In this document: in pieces, positions 7,794 through 16,442 of the stretch
Position numbering within the stretch: the stretch's first letter is position 1
Layout of the letters: each line of letters opens with the position of its first letter
Source: JAENWD01 sp964446605
Lineage (GTDB): Bacteria; Acidobacteriota; Vicinamibacteria; Vicinamibacterales; JAENWD01
NCBI GenBank assembly: GCA_964446605.1
Contig: CAYUPN010000009.1
Coordinates: 3,582 to 67,581, forward strand
DNA length: 64,000 nucleotides
Direction of reading: 5' to 3'
Notes under the pieces: generated by a model
The model's input: only the letters and a program-made list of their open reading frames with translations
Told to the model about the DNA's origin: nothing
Databases searched by the model: none
Made by a program: the position numbers and the translations under genes

Positions 7794-9110
7794 ATGCGAG
7801 GACGGGTCGACGGGGGCAGAGAGCACGGAGGAGCCGCCTGGTGGCGGCGCCTTTCCGCGACGGCCGCGCTGGTCGTCGGGTGCCTGGCCGCACTGCAGGC
7901 GAACGGCACCTGGTCCGAGTTCCGCGGGCCCAACGGCACGGGCATCTCGACGGAGACGGGCATCCCGATCACGTGGAGCGAGACCAGCAACGTCCGATGG
8001 AAGATCCCGATTCACGGGAAGGGCTGGTCGTCGCCGGTCGTGCACCGCGGCCGGGTCTGGCTCACCACGGCCACGGAAGACGGCCGCCAGCTGTACGCGA
8101 TCGCCGCCGATCTCGAGTCGGGGCGCATCATCCATGACCTGAAGCTCTTCGACGAAGCCGACCCGCAGTACGTGCATCCGTTCAACAGCTACGCGTCGCC
8201 AACCCCGGTGGCCGAGGGGGATCGCGTCTACATCACGTTCGGCGACGCGGGCACGGCCGCCCTCGACGCCGACACGGGGCGCGTGCTCTGGACGCGGCGG
8301 GATCTCGAGTGCAACCATTTCCGCGGTGCGGGCTCCTCGCCGGTCATCTTCCGGGATCTGTTGCTGCTGCACTTCGACGGCAGCGACGTGCAGTACGTCG
8401 TCGCGCTGAACAAGCACACCGGCGAGACCGTGTGGCGGACGGCGCGGTCCATCGACTTCAAGGACCTCGGCCCCGACGGCAAGCCGATGGCGGAAGGCGA
8501 TCTCCGGAAGGCGTTCTCGACGCCGCAGATCGTCGAGGTGGAGGGCGCGCCGGTGTTCGTCAGCATGGGCGCGAAGGCGACCTACGGCTACGATCCGCTG
8601 ACCGGCCGCGAGCTCTGGCGCGTGGAAGAGCGGACCAGCCATTCCGCCAGCACGCGCCCCGTGGCGGGGCACGGGCTGGTGTACCTGCCGACCGGCTTCC
8701 CGCGCGGCCAGCTGCTGGCGGTGCGGCCCGGCGGCCGCGGCGACGTGACCGACACGCATGTCGCCTGGCGCCAGACGCGCGGCATCCCGAACAAGCCGTC
8801 GGTGCTGCTGCTGGACGACCTGCTCTTCCTCGTCAACGATGCGGGGATCGCGAGTGCGCTCGACGCCCGTACGGGCGAGGTCGTGTGGACCGCGCGCGTC
8901 CGCGGCACCTTCTCGGCCTCGCCGGTCTCGGCGGAGGGGCGGGTGTATTTCTTCAGCGAGGACGGCACGACGTTTGTGATCGAGGCCGGGCGCACGTTCA
9001 GGCTTCTCGCCGAGAACACGCTGGACGACGGGGGGCTGGCGACGCCCGCGATCGCCGCGAAGTCGCTGCTGCTGCGAACGCGCACGCATCTCTACCGGGT
9101 GGCCAACTGA
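7794..9110 (+). CDS. PQQ-type beta-propeller protein (BamB-like), exported
   Basis: A 438-residue protein starting at ATG 7794 behind a GTGAGGAT Shine-Dalgarno. Residues about 18-37 (LSATAALVVGCLAALQA) form a signal peptide. The mature part opens with WSEFRGPNGTGIS and WKIPIHGKGWSSPVV and contains repeated DxxTG blade turns (ALDADTGRVLW, ALDARTGEVVW). It is a paralogue of the protein at 3265-4545, sharing the FRGPxGTG and WKIP blocks. It sits directly upstream of the DUF1080 gene, a pairing typical of secreted carbohydrate-processing loci in this phylum. No enzymatic residues were recognised. Confidence 0.9.
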   Translation: MRGRVDGGREHGGAAWWRRLSATAALVVGCLAALQANGTWSEFRGPNGTGISTETGIPITWSETSNVRWKIPIHGKGWSSPVVHRGRVWLTTATEDGRQLYAIAADLESGRIIHDLKLFDEADPQYVHPFNSYASPTPVAEGDRVYITFGDAGTAALDADTGRVLWTRRDLECNHFRGAGSSPVIFRDLLLLHFDGSDVQYVVALNKHTGETVWRTARSIDFKDLGPDGKPMAEGDLRKAFSTPQIVEVEGAPVFVSMGAKATYGYDPLTGRELWRVEERTSHSASTRPVAGHGLVYLPTGFPRGQLLAVRPGGRGDVTDTHVAWRQTRGIPNKPSVLLLDDLLFLVNDAGIASALDARTGEVVWTARVRGTFSASPVSAEGRVYFFSEDGTTFVIEAGRTFRLLAENTLDDGGLATPAIAAKSLLLRTRTHLYRVAN

Positions 9111-9115
9111 CATCC

Positions 9116-9138
9116 GGTCCGCGGCGCTGCCGCGGACC
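9116..9138 (+). terminator. Hairpin after the PQQ gene
   Basis: A perfect 10-base stem (GGTCCGCGGC, 9116-9125; GCCGCGGACC, 9129-9138) with a 3-base loop, six bases after the stop. There is no T-run, so it could also be a processing or stability hairpin between this gene and DUF1080. Confidence 0.6.
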
Positions 9139-9180
9139 TCACGCCGGCCACTCCGTGCCGGCAGGAGCGGAGCATCGACG

Positions 9181-9819
9181 ATGAGGCTTTCGAGACTGGC
9201 AGCAGTGGTTCTGGCGGCGACCGTCGCGCACGGCGGGGCGGCGCTGGCCGATGACGAGGGCTGGGTCAGCCTGTTCGACGGGAAGACGCTCGACGGCTGG
9301 ACGGCCAGCGAGGCGCCGGGCACGTTCTCCGTCAAGGACGGCGCCATCGTCGTCCACGGGCCGCGATCGCATCTCTATTACACCGGTCCGGTCGGGAACC
9401 ACGACTTCAGGAACTTCGAGTGGCGTGCCGAGGTGATGACCACACCGGGGTCGAACTCGGGGATGTACTTCCACACCGAGTACCAGGAACGCGGGTGGCC
9501 ACAGAAGGGATACGAGGTGCAGGTCAACAACTCGCACACCGACCCGAAGCGCACGGGCGGCCTCTACGACGTGCAGGACAACTACGAGGCGCCGGCGAAG
9601 GACAACGAGTGGTTCACGCAGCACATCATCGTGAACGGCCGGCGCATCATCGTGAAGGTCAACGACCGCGTGATCGTCGACTACACGGAGCCGGAGAACG
9701 TGGAGCGCCCGGCGAACATGAAGGGGCGCCGGCTGTCGAGCGGGACGATTGCCCTGCAGGGGCACGACCCGAAGAGCGTCGTGTACTACCGGAACATCCA
9801 GGTCAGACTGCTCGATTGA
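9181..9819 (+). CDS. DUF1080 / 3-keto-disaccharide hydrolase family protein
   Basis: A 212-residue exported protein. The signal peptide spans about residues 1-23 (RLAAVVLAATVAHGGAALA). The mature protein is a concanavalin-like jelly roll with the family signatures WVSLFDGKTLDGW, SNSGMYFHTEYQERGWPQKGYEVQVNN and GTIALQGHDPKSVVYYRNIQV. Some members cleave 3-keto-glycosides made by Gfo/Idh/MocA oxidoreductases; the damaged oxidoreductase at 4965-5962 would be the natural partner. An imperfect GC hairpin (around 9825-9845) follows the stop. Confidence 0.93.
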   Translation: MRLSRLAAVVLAATVAHGGAALADDEGWVSLFDGKTLDGWTASEAPGTFSVKDGAIVVHGPRSHLYYTGPVGNHDFRNFEWRAEVMTTPGSNSGMYFHTEYQERGWPQKGYEVQVNNSHTDPKRTGGLYDVQDNYEAPAKDNEWFTQHIIVNGRRIIVKVNDRVIVDYTEPENVERPANMKGRRLSSGTIALQGHDPKSVVYYRNIQVRLLD

Positions 9820-10008
9820 ACGACGGGGCCGAGTGAAGCCCCGCTCCGCTGAACGCTCCGGGAGCGGCGAGGCGTGCGTCTGCCGCTCCACCCACCTTTC
9901 ATGGTGCGATGGGTCGAGGAGACCCTCCGTGCCAGGGTTCAGCGACAGCCGACGCCGCCGCTGCGGTCGCGCTCCCGCGAGGCATCGCCCTTGCATCGCC
10001 GCGCGGTG

Positions 10009-11166
10009 ATGCTGGACGACGATCTCGACCGACTCGCGACGTGGGAACCGGCCGGGGCACCCGTGTTGAGCTTGTACCTCGACACCCGTCCCGACGAAAC
10101 GGGCCGGCGCACGTTCGACATCTTTCTGCGCAACGAGCTGCCGAAACGGCTGGAGACCTGGCCTGCTTCGTCGCCGCAGCGCGCGAGCCTCGAGGCCGAC
10201 CATGAGCGGATCGCGCGCCATCTCGAAAAAGAGCTGCAGCCATCGACGAAGGGGCTCGCCCTGTTCACCTGCAGCGCGGCGGGCCTCTTCGAGGCGCTGC
10301 CGTTCGACGTGCCGCTCGACAACCTCATCGTACTGAGCGATCGGCCTCACCTGTATCCGCTCGCGCGCGTGCTCGACCAGTACCCGCGCTATGCCGCCGT
10401 GCTGGCCGACACCAACCATGCGCGCATCTTCGTGTTCAGCACCGGGCGCAAGGAACGCGAGCTCGAGGTGCAGGGAACCCAGACGAAGTATCCGAAGGTG
10501 GGCGGCTGGTCGCAGGCGCGCTATCAGCGGCACATCGAGCACATCCATCTGCAGCACGTGAAGGAGATCGTGGACGCGCTCGACGATCTGGTCCGGCGCG
10601 AGCAGATCGAGCATGTCGTGCTGGCTGGCGACGAGGTCGTCATCCCGATGATCCGCGAACAGCTGCCGAAGCATCTCGAGGATCGCATCCTCGACGTCGT
10701 CCGGCTGGACCAGCGAACGCCGGCGCACGAGGTGCTGGCCGCGACGCTGGACGTGCTGCGCGAGAAGGACGCGGAGTCGGACGAGGAGGTCGTCGACGCG
10801 CTGATCGGCGAGTACCGGCGCGGCGGTCTCGCGGTGGTGGGCATCGACGCCACGCTCGGGGCGCTGCGTCAGGGACAGGTCGACACGCTCGTGTTGCCGG
10901 CCTCCGCGGAGCGGATCGAGGGGGTGGCCGTGGTGCACCCGACCGGCGATGCCGTGCCGGCGCCGACCGTCGGCGCCGGGCTGTCGGCCATCGACGCGCG
11001 CGCGGCGTCATCGGGGCCAACCGCCGAGACGCGTCCGGAAGTGCAGGCGACCGGCGAACTGGTCGCGCTCGCGCGTCAGACCGCGGCGCGCCTGCGCTTC
11101 ATCGAGGACGCCGACCTGCTCTCGCCGGCCGGCGGAGTCGGCGCGCTGCTGCGCTATGCGGCCTGA
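10009..11166 (+). CDS. baeRF (bacterial archaeo-eukaryotic release factor)-like protein
   Basis: A 385-residue cytosolic protein related to the eRF1/Vms1/Pelota fold. The N-terminal segment opens with VLSLYLDTRP (residues 19-28); a middle domain holds VLADTNHARIFVF and then GGWSQARYQRH (residues 165-175), at the place of the eRF1 GGQ loop; the C-terminal domain has HVVLAGDEVVIPMIREQLP. In Vms1-type proteins this loop cleaves peptidyl-tRNA on stalled ribosomes; whether this one does is unknown. ATG 10009 was chosen; the frame is open back to 9874 without family-like sequence. It heads a tight group with the 58-residue ORF, the nucleotidyltransferase-like gene and an EEP gene. Confidence 0.78.
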   Translation: MLDDDLDRLATWEPAGAPVLSLYLDTRPDETGRRTFDIFLRNELPKRLETWPASSPQRASLEADHERIARHLEKELQPSTKGLALFTCSAAGLFEALPFDVPLDNLIVLSDRPHLYPLARVLDQYPRYAAVLADTNHARIFVFSTGRKERELEVQGTQTKYPKVGGWSQARYQRHIEHIHLQHVKEIVDALDDLVRREQIEHVVLAGDEVVIPMIREQLPKHLEDRILDVVRLDQRTPAHEVLAATLDVLREKDAESDEEVVDALIGEYRRGGLAVVGIDATLGALRQGQVDTLVLPASAERIEGVAVVHPTGDAVPAPTVGAGLSAIDARAASSGPTAETRPEVQATGELVALARQTAARLRFIEDADLLSPAGGVGALLRYAA

Positions 11167-11183
11167 GGCCCCGGAGAGCTGTC

Positions 11184-11360
11184 ATGAGCCGGAACAGCAA
11201 CGTCAATCCGGATCACTACAAGGTGCGCGGGCGCGATCGCCAGGGTGAGGACATCCGCCAGACCGCCGAGCGCCAGCGGCTCGCGAAGGCGGAGGAGCGG
11301 GCCACGCGCTCCGGAACGGCACGGCGCGGCGGCAAGACGGGCCGGAAGGCCACCCGGTAG
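11184..11360 (+). CDS. Small conserved-looking hypothetical protein, 58 residues
   Basis: ATG at 11184, with GGAGAG about 7 bases upstream, starts a 58-codon frame ending at TAG 11358-11360. It lies 17 bases after the baeRF stop and 8 bases before the next gene. The protein is polar and strongly basic: it opens with SRNSNVNPDHYKVRGRDRQGED and ends in an Arg/Lys/Ala/Gly-rich tail, so nucleic-acid or ribosome binding is possible. No membrane segment or cysteine. Function unknown; the good ribosome-binding site and operon position support a real gene. Confidence 0.6.
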   Translation: MSRNSNVNPDHYKVRGRDRQGEDIRQTAERQRLAKAEERATRSGTARRGGKTGRKATR

Positions 11361-11368
11361 GTGTCGCC

Positions 11369-11878
11369 ATGTCCGAGCCGGATGCCGGCGAGGCCCGGGA
11401 AGTCGAGCGCGGCACGGCGCCTACCGAGGCGGAGATGCGCGAGAACGTCGTGCGTCTGGTCTTCGCCGGGGATCGTCAGCAGTACGACGCATTCCTCCGG
11501 ATGCTCAGCGAGGCGCTGCCGTCCGACACGGCGGTCGTCCTGCGCGGCAGCGCCGTGACGGGCTACCGGTGGTCGGACGGCGAGCCGTTCGACGCCGAGG
11601 GGCCGGGCACGAGCGACCTCGACCTGACGCTCGTCGGCGAGTCGCTGCTGGAGGAGTTCACGGCGACCGGCTTCTTCGTTCCCGGCGTGCACAGTCGGCC
11701 GCTGAGCGACGACGCTCCGGACATCGCGCCGGGGTTGTTGCCGTTGCGCGAGCGGCTGATGACGCTCGTGCATCGTCCGGTGAACATCCAGGCGACGCGT
11801 GACGCGGTCATGACCCTGCGCGGAGAGATTCTGGGCCAGCCGTACCTGGTTCTGCTCGACCGGGTGCAGGGCCCGTGA
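11369..11878 (+). CDS. Nucleotidyltransferase-like hypothetical protein
   Basis: A 169-residue protein. The segment VVLRGSAVTGYRW (about residues 55-67) followed by SDLDLTLVG (about 82-90) matches the polymerase-beta-type nucleotidyltransferase pattern hG[GS]...DxD, with D83 and D85 as likely metal ligands. The C-terminal part, with RLMTLVHRPVNIQA, is not recognised. The substrate is unknown; relatives adenylylate drugs, tRNAs or proteins. The stop overlaps the GTG of the next gene, so the two are probably translated together. Confidence 0.6.
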   Translation: MSEPDAGEAREVERGTAPTEAEMRENVVRLVFAGDRQQYDAFLRMLSEALPSDTAVVLRGSAVTGYRWSDGEPFDAEGPGTSDLDLTLVGESLLEEFTATGFFVPGVHSRPLSDDAPDIAPGLLPLRERLMTLVHRPVNIQATRDAVMTLRGEILGQPYLVLLDRVQGP

Positions 11879-12618
11879 CGCTGACGATCCTCACCTACAA
11901 CCTCCGGTACGGCGGACTCGGCCGGGAAGATCCGATCGCGGACGTCATTTGCGCCCAGGACCCCGATCTCGTCGTCCTCCAGGAGGCGACGCGACCGGAA
12001 GTGGTCCGCGCGCTGGCCGAGCGTCTGGACATGCCGGCCTGGGGGGCGCACCGCGGCCGGTCGCTCGGGTATCTGAGCCGCGTGCCGCTCGCCACGGCTG
12101 CCTGGCACAGACCGCGGTGGTCGCGCCATGCGTTTCTCGAGCTCGTGCCGGAGGGCGCCGGCGCCACGATTTTCGGCGTGCATCTGAGCGCCGTGCATTC
12201 GAACTGGACGGAGCGCCGCCGCGTGCTGGAAGTGCGGGCGCTGCTCGCGGCCATCCGTCCGGACAGCCGCGGACTGCACGCGGTGCTGGGGGACTTCAAC
12301 ACCCTCGCACCGGGCGAGCAGCTGGACCTCGCCCGCCTCCCGCCGCGGCTGCGCGCCGTCGTGTACCTCACCGGCCGGCGCATCCGGTGGCAGACGATCG
12401 AGCTGATGCTCCAGACGGACTACGTGGACGGGTACCGGGTGCATCGGCCCGATCACCCGGGCTACACGTTTCCGTCCTGGGACCCGCACGTGCGGCTCGA
12501 TTACGTGTTCGTGCCGCGCGTGCACGCGGACCGCCTGATCGCGTGCGAGGTCGCGGAGCACGATCGGGCGGCGCTCGCGTCGGATCATTTCCCGCTCCTG
12601 GCGCGGCTCGAGGTCTAG
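11875..12618 (+). CDS. Endonuclease/exonuclease/phosphatase (EEP) family protein
   Basis: A 247-residue protein without a signal peptide, starting at a GTG that overlaps the upstream stop. EEP motifs are in order: LTYNLRYGG (residue 6 on), VVLQEAT (metal-binding E), IFGVHLSAVHSNW, VLGDFNT (GDFN, about 140) and ASDHFPLLARLEV (SDH catalytic histidine, C-terminal). The family hydrolyses phosphodiester or phosphomonoester bonds in nucleic acids, lipids or inositol phosphates with Mg2+; the substrate cannot be told here. A second EEP gene lies at 54374. Confidence 0.88.
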   Translation: MTLTILTYNLRYGGLGREDPIADVICAQDPDLVVLQEATRPEVVRALAERLDMPAWGAHRGRSLGYLSRVPLATAAWHRPRWSRHAFLELVPEGAGATIFGVHLSAVHSNWTERRRVLEVRALLAAIRPDSRGLHAVLGDFNTLAPGEQLDLARLPPRLRAVVYLTGRRIRWQTIELMLQTDYVDGYRVHRPDHPGYTFPSWDPHVRLDYVFVPRVHADRLIACEVAEHDRAALASDHFPLLARLEV

Positions 12619-12686
12619 ACCTCCGATTGCCCCGGTCCGCCCTGCCTCAATCTGCTACGATCGGCACCCCAGCAGGAGGGACATAC

Positions 12687-13148
12687 GTGGAGCGCACGAA
12701 TCGACGCAGGTTCTTCGTGAAGACGGCACTGGCGGCGGCGGGCGCCGGCGCGGTGGCCACGGCGGCGCAGGCCCAGGAGGCCGGGCCGGTGAAGAAGGTG
12801 CACTGGCGCGGCGGCCGGCGGCCGAACAACCCGTTGTTCAGCCCGGCCGTGATCTACGGCAACCTGGTGTTCATCTCCGGCATCGGCGCGCACTTCGAGG
12901 GAGACATCACGGCGCATACCGATCACGTGCTGAAGGAGATCGAGAAGCTGCTGGCGGAGGTCGGGTCGTCGATGGAGAAGGTGCTGAAGGTGAACGTGTA
13001 CCTGAACGACCTGAAGGACTACGCCGCGATGAACGAGGTGTTCCGCGGCCGGTTCGGCCCCGAACCCGGCGTGCGCACGACGATCGCCGCGGCCGCCGGG
13101 ATTCCCGGCAACTCGCTCGTCGAGATCGACTGCATCGCTCACATCTGA
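12687..13148 (+). CDS. RidA family protein with Tat-like signal peptide
   Basis: A 153-residue protein. GTG at 12687 has a strong AGGAGGG site 8 bases upstream. Residues 1-28 contain NRRRFFVKTALAAAGAGAVA, a twin-arginine export signal; most RidA proteins are cytosolic, so an exported version is less usual. The YjgF/RidA fold follows: NLVFISGIG, VLKVNVYLNDLKDYAAMNEVF, GVRTTIAAAA (catalytic Arg) and NSLVEIDCIA (conserved Glu). RidA enzymes hydrolyse reactive enamine/imine intermediates. The gene ends just before the 10-base tandem repeat. Confidence 0.9.
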   Translation: MERTNRRRFFVKTALAAAGAGAVATAAQAQEAGPVKKVHWRGGRRPNNPLFSPAVIYGNLVFISGIGAHFEGDITAHTDHVLKEIEKLLAEVGSSMEKVLKVNVYLNDLKDYAAMNEVFRGRFGPEPGVRTTIAAAAGIPGNSLVEIDCIAHI

Positions 13149-13150
13149 CG

Positions 13151-13270
13151 GATCGGGTGGGATCAGGTCTGATCGGGTCGGATCGGGTCGGATCAGGTCT
13201 GATCAGGTCGGATCGGGTCGGATCAGGTCTGATCAGGTCCGATCAGGTCTGATCAGGTCTGATCAGGTCG
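13151..13270. repeat. Twelve tandem copies of a 10-base unit GATCRGGTYB
   Basis: Twelve contiguous decamers, all starting with GATC, alternate among GATCAGGTCT, GATCGGGTCG, GATCAGGTCG, GATCAGGTCC and GATCGGGTGG. The array starts 2 bases after the RidA stop and runs straight into the hairpin at 13270-13294. Related degenerate units in the opposite orientation occur at 25796-25875 and 29397-29425. Confidence 0.95.
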
Positions 13271-13294
13271 CGCGACCGCTGATCGCGGTCGCGC
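13270..13294. terminator. Perfect hairpin between convergent genes
   Basis: GCGCGACCGC (13270-13279) and GCGGTCGCGC (13285-13294) form a perfect 10-base stem around TGATC. It lies at the end of the decamer array and between the converging RidA and outer-membrane genes, so a bidirectional terminator is likely. There is no T-run. Confidence 0.65.
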
Positions 13295-13341
13295 AGCGTG
13301 GCTCGCCCGGTACGGCTGTCCTGACGCCTGCTCCGACCCGA

Positions 13342-16300
13342 TCAGAATCCCGTTCTGAAGCCGAAATCGAACGACCACCCGCGCGCCGGCGCGTCCATCG
13401 CGCGGACGACGGCGAATTCGAGCGGCATGCCGCCGGCGTTGATGCGGACGCCGGCGCCGATGCTGTTCACGGAGCGTCGGGTCATCGGCTCCGACCCGTT
13501 GCGCCCGCGGCTCCAGACCAGACCGCTGTCCGCGAACACGAAGCCCTCCATCGGGATGATGCCGTAGGTCAGATCTCTCGAGAGGAGCCCCAGGAGCGGC
13601 GCCCGCACCTCGAGGTTGGCGACGAACAGGCGGCTGCCGAGCAGATCGTCGAACGACGTGCAGCGCCCGGCGGCGTCCCATTCGCACCGGAGATCGCTCC
13701 AGCTGTAGCCGCGCACGAAGTACCGCGACCCGAGAAAGGTCGGCACGAGCCGGGGATCGTGGGCATCGCGGCCGTACTGGCCCAGGTGGAGCAGGCGCGT
13801 CGCGATCGTGTAGGGCTTCGCCGGCATCATGTAGCGGCGATAGTCGGCGAGGACGCGGGTGTGGGAGAGCCCGCCCACGCTGGGAGCCACCTCGAACCGG
13901 TACCGGCCGCCGAGAATCGGCCCGGTCGGCCCGTACACCGCGGTGTCGCCGACGAACGCCATCGCGATCTCGCCCATCGTCGCGGGCTCGCCGCCGGGTT
14001 CGGAGTAGCGCTGCTCCTGCAGCGTGCGTCCCGTCTTCAGGCTGATCGTCCGCGAGCGGACCTCGCGCGTGAAGCGCGCATGCCGCACGCCGGCAATCAA
14101 CTCCACACGCTGCGATCGGTTGAGGGGGTACGCCAGCATCGCGCCGACCCGCCCCTGGATCCGGACCAGATAGTCGCTCTGGCTGTGCAGGGCCGGCTGG
14201 TCCTCGAACTCGGTCATCGTCCGCGAGGGCAGGCGCCGGAGGCCGGGTTCGAGCTCCGCGAGCAGCCCCCAGTTGAGCCGCTGCTCCTGGTTCAGGAAGC
14301 GCAGAGCGAATGCGAAGTCACGCAGGCGGCTGCCGGCCTGGAAGGCGGTGAGCAGCTTGCGCTCGCCGAGCAGGTCGCCGAAGAGCAGGGATCCGCCGCC
14401 GCGCACGTAGGAGCCGAGCGGTCCGCCGCCGGAGCTCAGGTACGGCTGGCCGATGGCTTCGAGCGAGAGGTCCGGGCGATACGGTCTGGTCGAGATCGGA
14501 ACCGCCGGCGCAGGCGCGGCGGACGTGATCGCCGACGCGACGAGCGTGTCCTTGCGCGCGGCCGGCGGCATGCCGCCGGTCGCGAACGCGCGCGCCGGCA
14601 CCGCCTCCCGCGTGTCCTCGCCGCGGTAGACGCGGACCTCGTACCGTCCCTTGCGGTAGACCGTGAGCGCGAGCGCGTCGGTGTCCAGCGCCGACGACAG
14701 CGCCGGACTCGTTTCGGCGAGCCCGCCGACCCCACCCGGCTCGTTCGACAGCTGGACCGCCCGGTTCGTGGCCAGATCGAGGCGATAGACGTGGCTGATG
14801 CCGCCGGGGTCGGCGATGAAGTACAGCGCCTCGCTTCCGGCCGACCACTGCGGGTTGACGTGCCGCGCGCCCTCGAAGACCTCGAGCGCGCGGACCTCGC
14901 CGGAGGCGACGTCGAGCAGCGCGAGACCGGGCTGGCCGAGCTCCAGCGGATCGAGCTTGCTGGTGAACCGCTCCGTGGCGAACGCAATCCGGCGGCCATC
15001 CGGCGACCAGGCGGGGTGGAGGTCGGCGAACGGGTCGTTCGTGAGCTGGCGGAGCTCGCGGGCCTCGAGGTCGTACAGATAGAGGTCCGTGATGCCGCCG
15101 CGCAGGAGCGCGAACGCGATGGCTTGTCCTTCCGGCGACCAGGCCGGCGAGAGAATCTGCCCGTTCTTCGGCAGCCGGACCTCATGGCGCTCGCCCGGAT
15201 CGGCCATGTCGAGGATCACGAGGCTCGGACGCCCGCGATCGATGGCCGAGAAGACGAACTGCGCGCCGTCGTGGCTCCAGGCGCCGGCCGACCGGATGGC
15301 CTGCAGGCTCTCGATGCGCACGCTGTCCCTGGTCGTGGCCAGCTTGCGGAGGATGCGCCCGGTCTGCGCGTCCGCCTCGAACAGATCGATTGAGACGCGA
15401 TCGCGCTCGGAGAAGAACACGACGCGGCGCCCGTCGGGGCTGATGGCGGGGCCGAGCTGCATGCGCCCGCCGCGTTCGTTCTGCACCAGGGCCGCGCCGC
15501 CCGGTGCAGGCACCGCTTCCCTCGGGTCTTTCCGGCCATCGTCGCCGCCGGCGTCCGGTGTTCCGTAGTGCGCCCGGGCGGACGAGAGAAAGTCCTCGTA
15601 CAGTCCCTGCACTCTCTCACCGGTCAGCCGTTCCAGCCGGCGCGAGATGCTGCCGCCGCGGCGGAGCTTCAGCGTGTCGGCGACGATCTTGTCGCCGAAC
15701 CGGCCGGCGAGATAGGCCCAGAACGCATGTCCGAACCGGTAGGGAGAGAACCGCCGGGCCGCGGTGGACTGCGAGTCGGGCAGCAGATCGTGCAGGACGG
15801 CATCCCGCAGCCAGGCTTCCGTCTCCACGTCGGTGCTGCCGCGGGAGAGGTACTGCGCCATCCCCTCGACCGCCCAGAGCGGCCAGGTCAGCGACCCGCC
15901 GCTGTGGCGCACCATGTCGAACTGGAAGGCGTGTGCGAGCTCGTGGCCGAGGATGCGGTCGGTCTCCCCGAGCGTCGGCGCAAACGGCATCGTGATGCGG
16001 CGCCTCGCCGAGTCGGTCACGCCGCCGATGCCATCGCCCAGAATGCCTGAGACGACGTTCGTCTGCTGGAACTCGGGCTGGCTGCCGTACAGGATCAACG
16101 GCTGACGTCCGCTCAGCTTGTGGCCGAGCAGCGTCGAGAAGCGCGCGTACCACCGCTCGGCAAGCTGGGCGGCCAACCGCGCCGACTCGGCCTCGTCGGG
16201 GTAGTGGTAGACGTCGAAGTGCTCGGTCGCGAGTACCCGGAATTCGAAGTTGGAGTACTCGACCTTGTTCCGCCCGAAGTACTGCGCCGCGGCGTCTCGC

Positions 16301-16362
16301 GCGCCCGGGGCGGCGCACAGAAACACGAATGTCAGCACCGCCAGGCGTGAAACCTGCGCCAT
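13342..16362 (-). CDS. Peptidase-MA / TolB-type propeller / outer-membrane barrel fusion protein
   Basis: A 1006-residue exported protein. The signal peptide is about residues 1-26. A gluzincin (peptidase MA-like) domain covers about 35-270, with HELAH at 140-144 and the third zinc ligand likely E166 in WAVEGMAQY. A WD40/PD40 propeller follows (about 285-610; repeats such as ISPDGRRVVFFS, WSPDGRRIAFATE). The C-terminal 370 residues look like a 16-strand-type surface-antigen barrel and end in F, the usual outer-membrane sorting residue. A good sigma-70-type promoter precedes it (16414-16442). It probably sits in the outer membrane with protease and propeller in the periplasm; the target is unknown. 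Confidence 0.85.
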   Translation of the reverse strand: MAQVSRLAVLTFVFLCAAPGARDAAAQYFGRNKVEYSNFEFRVLATEHFDVYHYPDEAESARLAAQLAERWYARFSTLLGHKLSGRQPLILYGSQPEFQQTNVVSGILGDGIGGVTDSARRRITMPFAPTLGETDRILGHELAHAFQFDMVRHSGGSLTWPLWAVEGMAQYLSRGSTDVETEAWLRDAVLHDLLPDSQSTAARRFSPYRFGHAFWAYLAGRFGDKIVADTLKLRRGGSISRRLERLTGERVQGLYEDFLSSARAHYGTPDAGGDDGRKDPREAVPAPGGAALVQNERGGRMQLGPAISPDGRRVVFFSERDRVSIDLFEADAQTGRILRKLATTRDSVRIESLQAIRSAGAWSHDGAQFVFSAIDRGRPSLVILDMADPGERHEVRLPKNGQILSPAWSPEGQAIAFALLRGGITDLYLYDLEARELRQLTNDPFADLHPAWSPDGRRIAFATERFTSKLDPLELGQPGLALLDVASGEVRALEVFEGARHVNPQWSAGSEALYFIADPGGISHVYRLDLATNRAVQLSNEPGGVGGLAETSPALSSALDTDALALTVYRKGRYEVRVYRGEDTREAVPARAFATGGMPPAARKDTLVASAITSAAPAPAVPISTRPYRPDLSLEAIGQPYLSSGGGPLGSYVRGGGSLLFGDLLGERKLLTAFQAGSRLRDFAFALRFLNQEQRLNWGLLAELEPGLRRLPSRTMTEFEDQPALHSQSDYLVRIQGRVGAMLAYPLNRSQRVELIAGVRHARFTREVRSRTISLKTGRTLQEQRYSEPGGEPATMGEIAMAFVGDTAVYGPTGPILGGRYRFEVAPSVGGLSHTRVLADYRRYMMPAKPYTIATRLLHLGQYGRDAHDPRLVPTFLGSRYFVRGYSWSDLRCEWDAAGRCTSFDDLLGSRLFVANLEVRAPLLGLLSRDLTYGIIPMEGFVFADSGLVWSRGRNGSEPMTRRSVNSIGAGVRINAGGMPLEFAVVRAMDAPARGWSFDFGFRTGF

Positions 16363-16413
16363 AGCCCTCCGCGCCGATGTGGAGTTGTGAGCCGGACCGC
16401 TGTGAAGGTTTCA

Positions 16414-16442
16414 CTTCTAACGCACGAATCCACACTCGTCAA
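16414..16442 (-). promoter_or_regulatory. Sigma-70-type promoter of the 13342-16362 gene
   Basis: On the minus strand TTGACG (16437-16442) and TAGAAG (16414-16419) are separated by exactly 17 bases, about 50 bases upstream of the start codon. This is the best consensus-like promoter in the window. Confidence 0.6.

Noticed and set aside
13151..13270. CRISPR array
   Set aside because: The units are 10-base direct tandem repeats with no spacers and no cas genes nearby.
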